DNA of 64,000 nt from Adineta vaga (taxonomy: Eukaryota; Rotifera), in assembly GCA_021613535.1 (NCBI GenBank), contig CP075493.1, forward strand, positions 13,268,001 to 13,332,000. The letters run 5' to 3'. Of the stretch, positions 33,442 to 44,290 are shown piece after piece. Within the stretch, counting starts at the first letter, position 1; the number at the start of each line of letters is the position of its first letter. The notes under the pieces were generated by a model, which was not told where the DNA came from, ran no database searches, and saw nothing but the letters and a program-made list of their open reading frames with translations. Both the position numbers and the translations under genes were made by a program.

Positions 33442-35436
33442 AGATTCACGCTGGGATATCTAAAATATCAATGAATGGATTATTTTCTACTTTTAGATTG
33501 TAAGGTGTTTTGTCGTGATGAATTCAAAATAATAGTTATTACTCTTTGAGCTAGTATTTAAAAATAAATTCTAATTTTGCTTCGTATCATGCAGTTCTAT
33601 ATATTTAATCGTGAGAGAAAAGTCAATTGAAAAGCTAGATTGAACAAGGTAATTACATCAGATAGAAAACTAAGAAGACAGATAGGGAAGTGAGGAAAAT
33701 CTTAATTGAAAATATTCGGGAAAAGTGTCTCGACTATATACGTAAGAATTGTTTGTTCGTTAAAAGAAATTGAAACATTCAGTAAGCATTCACTGTGTCG
33801 TTTTAAACAGAGCACGCCTTATTCGGTTTTAAATATGATTCCGTTTTTATCACAGTATTTAAATGACTATAGTTGATGAGCATACACGATTTACGAATCT
33901 AAATTAAGGAATTAAATTGTATGAATTGTTCAGAATATAGTGCAGCCTATAATCTAACTATATGATCAGTAATGATTCATTAGTGACTCTCTGTGTTCGG
34001 TTTACTCCTGAGATTTTACTTGTTGCACAAGGTGAGTTACAACGGTATGAAAGATCAATAAAAATATCTTCATTTTATTCGATAATGATTCAGAATGGTT
34101 TATATTTGATATAATATGCAAGATCAATTGAAAGCCTTGTATTATATTGGCAGTCAACTTCTATAGCGATCCAGGATCAAATCCCATTGTACAGCCCGAC
34201 TTTATCATGGCATTGTCAGTCGTTTGAATAAGAAATATAGGAATATTTCATTACATTAGGTGATTTACAACATGATTACAAGCTGGAATGAGTATTGATC
34301 ACTGTGAGGGAAAATGTTGGTCTCCTGTTGCTTGATCACGAAGTTGAAGTCTTTCACATCCTCTCACGCTATCTTGAATGTGCAAATATACACGGGTAAC
34401 AAGTGATACTCTATGTTAGCATTTAGTCATAAAAACTGCAAGAACATCAAACATTCAGTTATATTTTGCTATCAATTTTATTAATATTAAATTAAAGGAT
34501 GAATTCGATGTGTCGTTTGTTTACAGATTATTAGCATGCAGAGTTTTTCTTTCAATCCAGACAATGTTAGAGATTTGAATAAGAGAATTTCTGAATAGTA
34601 AGACTTGCTCTGATATTTATTGATTTGCATTATGAAGTCCGTATCTTTATATAGTTTAATATATTGTATCTGCACGCAAAGGTGTGATGTTCAGGGAAGA
34701 CGAAAACTGTTACTTTTTATTTTCTTTTGCTTGGATACTTAATATAAAATGATATACTCAAGCATGTAATAAATTCTCTGTATGCCGTATCGAATTATAT
34801 TTGGCACTTTATACTACATAGAGATCATATTCGTTCCGTATTTTTGTGACGATTTTTTCATGGAGTCTTTATGAATATAATTCAAAGAAACGACGTATTA
34901 ATCATTCAAGGATGACTAATGTATGATAAAATCGGATGTCGCAAAAATCAGCAATGTAATATGTAGAAAAAGAGAGTGTTTTCAAGTTGTTTTTTACAGC
35001 CAAAAGCATGCATGTCGTATAGATGAAATTGTTTATATTATACATAAAAATCGTTGAGAAGCACTTTGGAAAAAAAACATACCTCTACTCTTGCTTACAT
35101 TCTAGAAGATTTTGCTTTTTTAGTATTACCACGTGGATGCAATGGCAAGTGAACGACCAGCATTGTATTTTTCTATTTACATTTTTTTTTCAGTTAGTAG
35201 ATGTGAGTATCTATGCACCCAGAGTAATTTATATTGTATCCGTGTTTGAAATTACAATACTATGTTAACTGAATTATTAATTTGTATGTCAGAATAATTA
35301 CGAGACTAGACAGGATTGGAGATAAACACAGAATCCAGACATATAACCCATCCTTTGCGTTCGTCATTGATCATGTTCGACTAAATATATATGTTCAAAA
35401 AGAAAATATATAGCTTTTGAATTCTTCTTTAGATCG
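33442..35436. other. 2-kb gene-free stretch
   Basis: No gene supported on either strand. A tRNA B-box-like GGATCAAATCC at about 34170 has no matching A box or cloverleaf. Confidence 0.5.
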
Positions 35437-35874
35437 ATGGCTAATTTACTTATAATTCCTTTTCGTTTACCAGATCTTCCATTGAATGAACTACCGAATC
35501 GGATAGTTTATTGTTCAACCTTTGAAGAAATTCGTGTTGCACTGGCAAGTAATAACACGTCGAATACAGTCATCATATGTACACCTGATGAACTTTATGA
35601 ATTGAGTTTTTTGAATAATGGTAACTGGATTAATATGGTGTATGTCCTTCACACCGTTGAAGATACCCACTGGGAAGCCAGCAACAATTGGAACTGGGAC
35701 AAAACTAAAATTGTGCATAGTGATAACGAAATGATGCGCGAATTATTAATGAAGAACGTTGTCTTCTTGTTGGAAAGAGGTGCAGAATATCTAAACAATG
35801 GAGATAATGATACCGCTTCTGTATTTTTCAATGACTCACTTAAAAACTTGCAGAATACATCCAACTATGAGTGA
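35437..35874 (+). CDS. Unknown soluble protein, paralogue of the gene at 36.8-37.5 kb
   Basis: A single open frame of 145 residues starting at an ATG that follows a CTTCTTTAG acceptor-like sequence, so a short 5' exon may exist. Features shared with the downstream paralogue, in order, are RIVYCSTFEEIR-ALAS, a hydrophobic VIICTP-DELYEL strand, NNG-x(3)-MVYVLHT, KIVHSDNEMMRELLMKN and a C-terminal helix pair with NNGDND...LKNLQNTS-x-YE. The alternating strand/helix pattern suggests a small alpha/beta domain plus helical hairpin. A similar pattern occurs as an N-terminal domain ahead of ART/TPR regions in other bdelloid proteins (recalled, not checked). The function is unknown. Confidence 0.6.
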   Translation: MANLLIIPFRLPDLPLNELPNRIVYCSTFEEIRVALASNNTSNTVIICTPDELYELSFLNNGNWINMVYVLHTVEDTHWEASNNWNWDKTKIVHSDNEMMRELLMKNVVFLLERGAEYLNNGDNDTASVFFNDSLKNLQNTSNYE

Positions 35875-36782
35875 TTGCTATGTTATTGATCTTGTTCGAC
35901 GAATTACAAATAATTAACCTTACCATTTAAGCAGACAAATTTTCTGTATAGATATATTTATAAAGTTATTTATGCCAGAAAAACTTAATAAAAAATAAAT
36001 CTTTTTATTAACATTACAGTTATTTCGTTTGTTTCTTACATTTTCCGCATTATAATAATTCGTGCTGTTAATACTTTATGACGAATAGTAATTTTTTTAT
36101 TTATTGCTTCTAAATTACAACTTCGAAGGATTACTGATCTCCAATTTGAGTCGATTAAAGAATATTTCTTTTCAATAGCCGACTAACTAATGAACATATT
36201 TATAAATAGTAAATATCAACCAAAAGTGTTGTCTAGAAAATAATTTAATAGCTTATAGAATTATTTAAAGTTTTCAGAAAGACACAAAGAGGACTTACAC
36301 GCGAGCCTTGCAATTAATATATCCTCCAAGTTGATCAATAATATACAGAGAAGACAGACCTGCCTTTAAATGACAATTGCAGCAATACATAATCACGGAT
36401 TGTAATATGAACATACTACAGGTTTTCTGAATTTCATGAATTTCTAGTGATGTACTTTTTCAGCGACGGCATTTAGCTTTAAGAAGCGAAATAAGCGCAA
36501 TGAATCAGTCAGAAAAAATGACATTCGAATACAAAAAAAAACGTTTTCTACCTGAAACGATAATATTTGTTCGCGGAAAATAATGCAGTTTCATCAAATA
36601 TTTCAAGAACAAAAAAGAAACAACATTGTTTGCCTACTGTTTTCTTTCCAACAACCGTCGCCATTTTAATGTTTAGAGCTATAATTACCAGTCTTCAAAA
36701 AATTTCGACAAAAATAGTCTATTTGCTTAGCATTATTCATATAAAAGAGAGCCAAATGCGGTAACAAAAAGTAGTGCCGATT
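35875..36782. other. Spacer between paralogues
   Basis: No gene seen; AT-rich. It probably holds the terminator of one copy and the promoter of the next. Confidence 0.45.
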
Positions 36783-37506
36783 ATGTCAATGTCTGGTAAG
36801 TAATTCTACATTTACTTTTGTGTAATTTCTAACTCATTTTCTACCATTCATATCTCATTATGCTTTTAAAGTCAGTAACTTAAGGGGATAGCAACATATG
36901 ATAACCATTAAGATATGTGTTTCATAAAATAATTTGTAGGGCTGTTCAGCACATTTAAAACAGTATTTTTACTAGGTCTTGTTTCTAGAAACTTTTAAAT
37001 AAATTATTATTACTTTAATTTTATCAGAAACAAAAACTAATTCTGAAACGATGTGCAATTCAGGTTGCCTGTCCGAAATTGTTTCAATAATTATTTATCA
37101 ACTTTCACATCTTGCAACTACAGGCTTAACCAATCCAGTAATTCACTGTTCGACTTTAATTGAATTTCAAGCAGCATTAACGGCAGCTTGTTCACCACCT
37201 CCTATTGTTGTTTCTCTATCGGATCAGTGCGCTGAGTTGGATATACTGACTAATGGTATTCCTATGACTGAAGTGTATATTCTTTGTACCGAAGCAAACT
37301 TTACTTTGAAAAAAAATACTTCCCGCCGGACAGATATCAAAATTGTTTACAGTGAAAAAGAATTGATGCGCCATCTATGTATGAAAAGTATGCTAAGTTT
37401 CTATCAACATGCCATCAAATATAAAAACAGCGGAGATATGGCTACTGGTAATTTGTTCGCAAGATATGCTCTGAACTCATTGAAATATACGGCGGAATTT
37501 GAATGA
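36783..37506 (+). CDS. Unknown soluble protein, paralogue of the gene at 35.4-35.9 kb
   Basis: Exon 1 (36783-36795, MSMS plus one base) joins exon 2 (37028-37506) across a 232-bp intron with good GTAAGT and TTTTATCAG ends, giving about 163 residues. The C-terminal 130 residues parallel the upstream gene: NPVIHCSTLIEFQAAL, a VVSLSDQCAELDIL strand, NGIPMTEVYILCT, KIVYSEKELMRHLCMKS and NSGDMATGN...LNSLKYTAEFE. Sequence identity is modest, so the duplication is old. The copy has extra cysteines near the N-terminus (CNSGC). No signal peptide or TM is present. The function is unknown; both copies appear intact. Confidence 0.6.
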
Positions 37507-38121
37507 TTATCACAATAATGTCTTGCTTCAAAAATAGTAAATGACGCTTGACTCACTTTTCTATTTTATTCAGACTTCATAAATGTTGTTTTTAATGAGA
37601 TACAGAGAGTTTCCTTGAACACATCAAATAATTATAATTTTTGTGCAAAATACGTCTTGAATAAAACACGAAAGAATAATGGTTATATACATGGCTCTCA
37701 CTCTTCATATGTTCATTTTCTTTTAAATAAAGTTAAGAAGTTGTTATAACGTTGATTCTTTAAAATATTTTTCAATCGCATTGTTGTAAGTATGTAAAGA
37801 ATATATAATTTTATTTTTCACTTCAAAACGGCATAGATATGTTTTCTTTTTCTATTCTTCGAAAAGTTCGGCGATATACTTAGATATTGTGCTGATGATG
37901 TATTCGTTTTTCTAAGAAATCAAAATGAAATATCGCGATATAAAAGCTTTTCGTTACAAATTAAATGTAATTTCATTATGAATATTAATATTAATTTTAT
38001 TTCAATGCATTTATTTACATTTTTTCGACGAATTTGATACTTCCGATCGCATGACAGATCTCTCCATATAAATATGTGAACTATCATATTTAATTCATAT
38101 GAAGTTTTACATTAGATTTCT
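37507..38121. other. Intergenic, nothing recognised
   Basis: AT-rich spacer without a supported gene. Confidence 0.45.
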
Positions 38122-38307
38122 ATGTCTGCAACGAATACGCCATCTACTGAATCCGTGACACAAGTTCAAGATCTGATCGATCAAAGTTTGATTGCGAGTG
38201 TGGAAGGTCGGTGTATAGCAGCCGCTGAAATAAGAGCACAGATTGAAACTATTATATTGGCATCTTTTCCTGAATGTCAAAAATCTGGTGAAGCTGGAGA
38301 TACTTAG
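38122..38307 (+). CDS. Possible small protein (61 aa)
   Basis: An ATG-started frame with balanced, coding-like composition: an Ser/Thr N-terminus, then one long amphipathic helix (VQDLIDQSLIASVEGRCIAAAEIRAQIETIILASF) and an acidic end. A TAAATAAATGG sequence with an AATAAA poly(A) signal follows about 20 bp after the stop. No domain is recognised. It may be a micropeptide gene on the same strand as the two paralogues upstream, or a chance ORF. Confidence 0.35.
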   Translation: MSATNTPSTESVTQVQDLIDQSLIASVEGRCIAAAEIRAQIETIILASFPECQKSGEAGDT

Positions 38308-38913
38308 TACTAAGATATTGTCTGAAGTTAAATAAATGGTACAATGAACGTAAATATTGACAATTATGACTCATCTAATTATTTGTATCGATTTTAGAAG
38401 TAGTTTTATACTTTTTTTCTGAAAAAAACCCGATAAATTACTATAAGAAGAACAAAGTTTTCTTTGATTTGAAATCATTGAATTCAACTTCAGAGTGAAA
38501 CTTATCGATATTTTTGAGAAAAAACATCGAATGCATATAAAGCATTAAAGTATATATCTTTTAATTTCAACAACTTTGATAAGAATGTATGTGTACAATT
38601 TGATCGACCAAACCGGTTGATTTGGTTGTAATACAAAAAGAGAATATATTAACTTGAAAGTCTATGTCTCAATATGAATTAATCATAAAACTGACGCTTC
38701 TTAAAGATGTCTTATTTCTACACATTTCTTCTACTTAATCGTTTTCTGTTGAGTCCTAGAAAAATTTTGAGTAGAAATAGTACTAATTGCTATCACACTG
38801 TGGTTTAGATGATAAAATGAATGAAAAACATCAGTTCTAGTTTATTTGTTTATTTATATAATAACACCAGAAAAATCCTTTTTTCCCTTCCTTGAAAATA
38901 AATCATGTTCGAT
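38308..38913. other. Intergenic, nothing recognised
   Basis: AT-rich convergent spacer. No gene supported. Confidence 0.45.
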
Positions 38914-39553
38914 TTATTTATTTCGACAAAGTGTTGTTCCATCACCAAGACGTAAGAAACTAATATCAATACATTGATCATCTAGTACAAAATAATTAAT
39001 TTGTCGAATAGCAACTGTACTTTCACTTGTATCTGATTCAACACCAGGTCCAACTTTTAATGTAATTTTCTTGTCTACACCTGTTTTTTTCCATAAATCT
39101 TGTAGAATATATTCATCACTTATATCACATGCGATCAGTTGACCATCCGATGGAAGTGCTAATGCAATGGTTAATGCTGTATAACCAGTAAATGTTCCAA
39201 CTTCGACTACAAAAGAAGAAAACAAAGATTCGATTTTTAATTATTGAATAAAAGTCGAAAGAAACTTACTGCAACGTTTAAATCCCATTAATTGAATGAT
39301 AACTTGAAAGAATTGTGCTTCATCAAGAGATCCAAGCATTCGTGATAAGTAACCTAGATGAAAACAAGACGTATGTTGAATAAATTTCTACGATTGTCAA
39401 GAAAAAAATTCTTTTATCTGACAAAGATTTCGTATATTCAATGATTTCTTTTTGTTCAGGTGTTAAACGAAGAGAATGATCCATAACATAACGATCAATT
39501 GGGTCTGAAGACTCTTGTGATTTGTTTCCGGATGTATTGTTGTGTTCAGGCAT
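38914..39553 (-). pseudogene. CCoAOMT-type O-methyltransferase pseudogene
   Basis: The pieces follow the family order. Exon 1 (from the ATG at 39553) gives PIDRYVMDHSLRLTPEQKEIIEYTKSLS. Exon 2 (39353-39270) gives YLSRMLGSLDEAQFFQVIIQLMGFKR. Exon 3 (39206-38914) gives the SAM-binding EVGTFTGYTALTIALALP and CDISDEYI. After KVGPGVE the frame jumps straight to TVAIRQIN...RLGDGTTLCRNK, the C-terminal end. The middle, which should contain the metal-binding FIDADK and DN motifs, is gone, an in-frame deletion of roughly 70 residues. No canonical donor joins exon 1 to exon 2 in frame. A TATA box lies about 45 bp upstream of the ATG. The enzyme would be inactive. Confidence 0.75.
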
Positions 39554-39597
39554 GGCTTGACGATAAATATTGCTATTTGAATGAAGTAACAGCGCGC

Positions 39598-39605
39598 TTT
39601 ATATA
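39598..39605 (-). promoter_or_regulatory. TATA box upstream of the methyltransferase pseudogene
   Basis: Minus-strand TATATAAAG about 45-52 bp upstream of the ATG at 39553. Confidence 0.45.
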
Positions 39606-39752
39606 GGCAGTTACAAGTGACCTATGACTCACACTTTTTCAAAGGAAAAGAAATTGTGTTTCACGATTCAAAATTTTAATACTGATTATTATATAAATAA
39701 TAAGGAAAGAAGAAATCAACAAAAGATCAGTATCATATCTTTAATAAGTATA

Positions 39753-40934
39753 CTATGGCCATGAATGCATTCTAATTCCAAGTTCTCGAATCTTTCGAAA
39801 TAGTGTATACGAATCTTTTAAACTTCCTCCAGGACGTTGCCAATAAGGTATCATTTCATTAACTGTAATATGATGTTCAAAACAAAGTTCATCAACTAAT
39901 GAATGTATCTTTGAATCATTTAATAACTGATTGATTAAGGCATTCTCGAGAATTGGTGTATCAATATCTAATTTAACGATTACATGATCCTGTGGTTGAG
40001 CAATAGTTTCCAGCATTGTCCATGGATTGAATTTACCATCTGATGCAACACCAACATTAATAAGAGTATAAATAGGGAAGACATCATCAGGTAATTGGTT
40101 CCATGCGTTTTTTGGATCTAATGAAGAATATTCGAAAGCAATAATACGATCGAATTTGACATTGAAACGCTTGTAATATGCATACAACCATAAACTAGAA
40201 GCAGCAGTCATATCACCTCCCCATGCACCAAAATAAGAACTACCTAAATCGAATAAAATAACCTTTGGATGCTCAATATCTGTTGTACGTAGATAAATCC
40301 AAGGAAATGCATTACTATTTTTATTATTCTGACTATTTGGAAAGTTTTTAAATTGATTAGACGATGAATCTATGAAAGATGGCGCTGCAATTGATAGTAG
40401 AATGAATCGTTTTGATTGCACAACAGCTCCTTCATACATGGCATTTGGAATTGACGAGGAATTAATACGAGAACAAATACTAAATGGATCACGTAATAAT
40501 CCAATCAAAGGCTCAATCAAATATGAAGCATCTACACTTTTTAACGATATATTTGGATGAGGACTTTGACATTCTTCACGATAAAACATACGAGAAAAGA
40601 GATTGTCAGATGTTTGCAATTCACTATTCGTTTTATTTCTTCCAAAACGTTGTAATTCGATCATTCGCTGCATCATTTGAATCGTTTTGTTTAAATTTTC
40701 ATTGTTAGATAATCTTTCACAAACATTATTTTGATATTCGTTAATATTTTTGTACCACATCTCTTCCCATTGGCTAGGTGTGTAATTTAGAAAATATCGT
40801 CGACAATTCATCGTTGAATTTACCAGTACGCATTGTGACACTACTGGATTGAGAAATTTGTTGTGTAAAATAAAATATAATATACCAATGAATAAAATGA
40901 TCGACAAAACTGCATTTCGATTGAATTTTCCCAT
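39753..40934 (-). CDS. Type II membrane protein with methyltransferase-like lumenal domain
   Basis: A single exon of 393 residues. A short basic N-terminus is followed by a TM (residues about 9-24, VLSIILFIGILYFIL), then a Cys-containing stem with N-glycosylation sites. The C-terminal half includes ILFDLGSSYFGAWGGDMTAASSLWLY, FDRIIAFEYSS, HVIVKLDIDTPILENALINQLL and DELCFEHHI. This G-S-x-[YF] ... E ... KLDID-x-[PE] ... E-x-x-F-E-HH pattern is that of a SAM-methyltransferase-like fold seen in FkbM-related and algal/rotifer Golgi proteins. It is most likely Golgi-resident. The substrate is unknown. The ORF is intact with an ATG start. Confidence 0.6.
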   Translation of the reverse strand: MGKFNRNAVLSIILFIGILYFILHNKFLNPVVSQCVLVNSTMNCRRYFLNYTPSQWEEMWYKNINEYQNNVCERLSNNENLNKTIQMMQRMIELQRFGRNKTNSELQTSDNLFSRMFYREECQSPHPNISLKSVDASYLIEPLIGLLRDPFSICSRINSSSIPNAMYEGAVVQSKRFILLSIAAPSFIDSSSNQFKNFPNSQNNKNSNAFPWIYLRTTDIEHPKVILFDLGSSYFGAWGGDMTAASSLWLYAYYKRFNVKFDRIIAFEYSSLDPKNAWNQLPDDVFPIYTLINVGVASDGKFNPWTMLETIAQPQDHVIVKLDIDTPILENALINQLLNDSKIHSLVDELCFEHHITVNEMIPYWQRPGGSLKDSYTLFRKIRELGIRMHSWP

Positions 40935-42797
40935 ATACTATAAGTGTGATATCTGATTAACAGAAAACGACTATTGAAGGAATTGACTAAGTCTATAATC
41001 TACAACGAAACATTATTTGTATTATGCATCGTGTGTACATGTAAGGATTTATTTTATCAAGTTTATTTTGTATAAATATAAATACTATTGAAATATATAC
41101 GACCAGTATTAATAAAATACAACCAAGTGCATTTTGTTGAAGGAATAAAAAAAACTACATGGAAAGAAAAAAACTCCTTCCACTCATTCTCAAGAACGAA
41201 AAGGTATATGATCGATATTGAGTATAGTTCTATTTGTAATATTCTTTTCAAAAGCAGCTAACGACTGTTTAATCTCAAATAGAAATATGTGCAGTCTTTC
41301 GTTTTGATTTACGAAGATATCGATATTTATACCTACTTGTATCAGACGACAAATAAGATGTTCATAAAAAAAGCATCTTATTAATCGAGAAAGATTTGCT
41401 TTCTACTCTGTAATTTTTCTCGGAGATAGAAGAAACTGTAAAAAGGAAACTAACAATTTTCTTTTCTCTTCTTTTTTCTTCCTGTTCTGTTGTCTGTTTT
41501 AGATTTACTTCTTCATTTTTATTTCGTTCTAACAAGCATGATTTATTTAAGAACGCTCGACAAACATTCATCGCAACAGATCAAAACACGGCAGAAAACA
41601 GTAAAAGAAAAAATTTCTAGAAAAAACAAACATGTTTAATACTTATAATTTACAACCATAGACTAATGTCTCAATTGAGATAGTTATTTACTTGATTTTT
41701 CTATCAATTCTATTTAAATTATACACGAAGATAGGGAAGTATTCTATTTTTATTCATAGTGACAAAGAAGATGAATATACTAATTAGAATTATTTTGAAG
41801 TTATATTTACATTGAAACGTATATTCTTAAGAGTTATTAACGACATGATGTTGTGACCTTTCAGTTGTTATTCGGTGGATAAAAAAAACTTCATCTTTCT
41901 TTTTTTTTCTATGCCATTTTATTGATTTAATGTCATGTTTATTTATCGGGGTATGTTGAATCTCCCGTTTTATTCACACACAAGAAAATAAGTTTTTTTT
42001 ATATGATTTCTCCGGATATGCAGAAAAAATTGTTTTTAATGAAATAATTTTTGATCGCAAATATTATTTACATCGGCAACGTTAACATATGTATATTGAC
42101 ATATAATCACTCGTTCGAATGATTAATTTCGAATCGATTTTATTGGATTTTAATGCATAGTGGAGATATTGTGTAATTAAATCAACGATGGCTACAGTTT
42201 TTACAGCCATTGCAGTATATCACATTTAATGGATTAGATCTAAAAGTATAATAAATAGTTACTTACTTAATATACTCACGTCTTGATTTAGAAAGTGTTC
42301 TTCTAAATAGTTTTACTATAGAGTCCTTCTAATCATATGACAATATTAGCATTGGCATCAGTACGATATTCGGTGAATTATTTCAATATGCAAATATTGG
42401 TCTACTACTAGATCCTCTTGAAGCATGACCATCTTGAGGGTGTGCGTGAAAACGATAAAAAAGATACACTAACCCTCATCCTTTCAAACAGAATTCATCG
42501 ACTTGTCCTCTTTTTTTGCCGATTATTGTTTGCAATGATTCCATTGATGCAAGTGATAATGATGATATGACAATCAATCTTATACATTCGTAACATCTCA
42601 ATCGATTTGAGATACACATACAATCTATTTCAGATAAATGTTTGTTTAATTTTCGTTTTACCTATTTATTAAAAATATAAGATGTCCTAAAAATGAAACA
42701 ATGTAAACTTCTGATGTAGTATTTATATCTCATTCAATTGATTCTTTTCAGGATTTGAAATCTTTGAAGTTTTTTCATTTGGATGTTTACTCAGGTA
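40935..42797. other. 1.9-kb gene-free stretch
   Basis: No gene supported. GAGGGTGTGCGTG at about 42435 faces ACCCTCATCC at about 42473, the same inverted motif pair as near 26200. Confidence 0.5.
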
Positions 42798-43178
42798 CTA
42801 TTTCTGCAAACAAGGAATCGGCAATAGTATGAGATCACTGAAAATCATACATCCTCCAAAGATACAATAGGGCCAAAGAAAAGGACGAGCAAAATGTGAA
42901 AATATATCTCGCATTGCGCCTAAAAGCAAACATAATCGTTTAAAAAAGATTTGTAAGTATGAATATAATTCTTACCAACGAATGGTTCCTATTGCAATAC
43001 CATTAAAAAGACATAAAAGACCAAGAGCATCAGATTTTTTCTCATCTCCAACAATATCAATAGAAAGAACATATGATAAATTTACATAGCCACCTGAGAA
43101 GAGACCAAAAACCGTCGCATAAGCAATATGTTGAATGATCGAAGAACACATAAATTCATATTGAAAAATTTCTATCAA
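42798..43178 (-). pseudogene. Monocarboxylate-transporter-like MFS C-terminal fragment
   Basis: The reading IAYATVFGLFSGGYVNLSYVLSIDIVGDEKKSDALGL matches the TM10 region of MCT-type (SLC16-like) transporters. After an intron (about 42911-42975) it continues PFVG|AMRDIF with an MFS C-terminal helix. The expected GPPFVG is broken: GGAACCATTCGTTG needs two extra bases to keep the frame. The N-terminal nine helices are absent, so it is a truncated, frameshifted relic. Confidence 0.7.
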
Positions 43179-44290
43179 TTACAAAGCATTTCTCCTTCAC
43201 CAATGCATAAGAAATTTACGATTGTACATTTTGAAATCGAAGAGTCAGCACCAATATATATATATATATACATTGAGAAGACAGGATATTTAAAAAACTA
43301 TGCTTAGATATTGTAAAAAATGCAAGAACATCGTTTAGATTCTGCCGAGTATTCTAATATCTAAGAAAATAGTTTTTAGTCGATTCTTTTTCATGTTGTT
43401 CTTTGTATCTGCTTTTTTTTACAATAAAATATATTTCAATTCGCTGCCAGCTTGCGTATTTGCAAGTTTATATAATTATAATATCGTTCTAATTTATTCG
43501 TTTCTGTGTCACAACTTGTAATCAATGTTTTGTTTAATAGATACTTCGTCGTTTGTTCAAGCATATGCTCTCAAACACGTGGTAACTCAAACTGCAAGGG
43601 TGTGGGTTGAATATTTCGATGATTTACCTTCGAAAGACTCTGTTTTGTATTCAAATCATTAAAGTATAGAATAATGTATTATTAGTTTATGCTCTATGCA
43701 ATCGAACGAAATACTTTTCGTTTACAAGAAGAATCACGTTTATATACCTTGTTTCATAATAATTGAATGTGAAGTTAACCGATGTTTTCTTTTCATATGT
43801 AATAAATTGAGATGTTCACCATCATCTTTCAATGATAAACCCAACGTGTTATCTGAGATATAATATTTATTTTTTTTATATGCAAAACAAAAATTTATGA
43901 CTTTTAACTGAACAGAACACTTCCAGACGTTATCACGACTTGATAATGTGCAAATACTTTTATAGTATTCAATAGAAAAACTATACTAATATTGAAGTAT
44001 AAAACTAACTTGGTCTTCAAATATTGTATTCGTGAATATTTGATTTTCATTTCAATAAGTCATGTGAATTTATTCATGTTGATATGTTGTTTGGATTTTA
44101 CACACGTTCGAACGTCATACACAACTTGTATGATGTTATTTCTACGTTTTTTGTTGAAGAAAATAATAATATGTCAGAATGTTGTTTGATTGTTAAATAT
44201 CAGGTATGTATGCTAATAATTAAAAAAAAGGAGTGATATAAGTATTGAATTCTCCATATACTTCATATTGAATAAGAAATGTTATTTAGT
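43179..44290. other. Intergenic with AT microsatellite
   Basis: No gene seen. An AT run lies at about 43255-43271 and a GGGTGTGGGTTG word at about 43597. Confidence 0.5.

Noticed and set aside
34160-34185. GGATCAAATCC resembling a tRNA B box
   Set aside because: No A box at the right distance and no cloverleaf can be drawn.
42170-42215. GGCTACAGTTTTTACAGCC as a hairpin
   Set aside because: The arms mismatch at the stem centre and the sequence is short; not stronger than expected in this AT-rich DNA.
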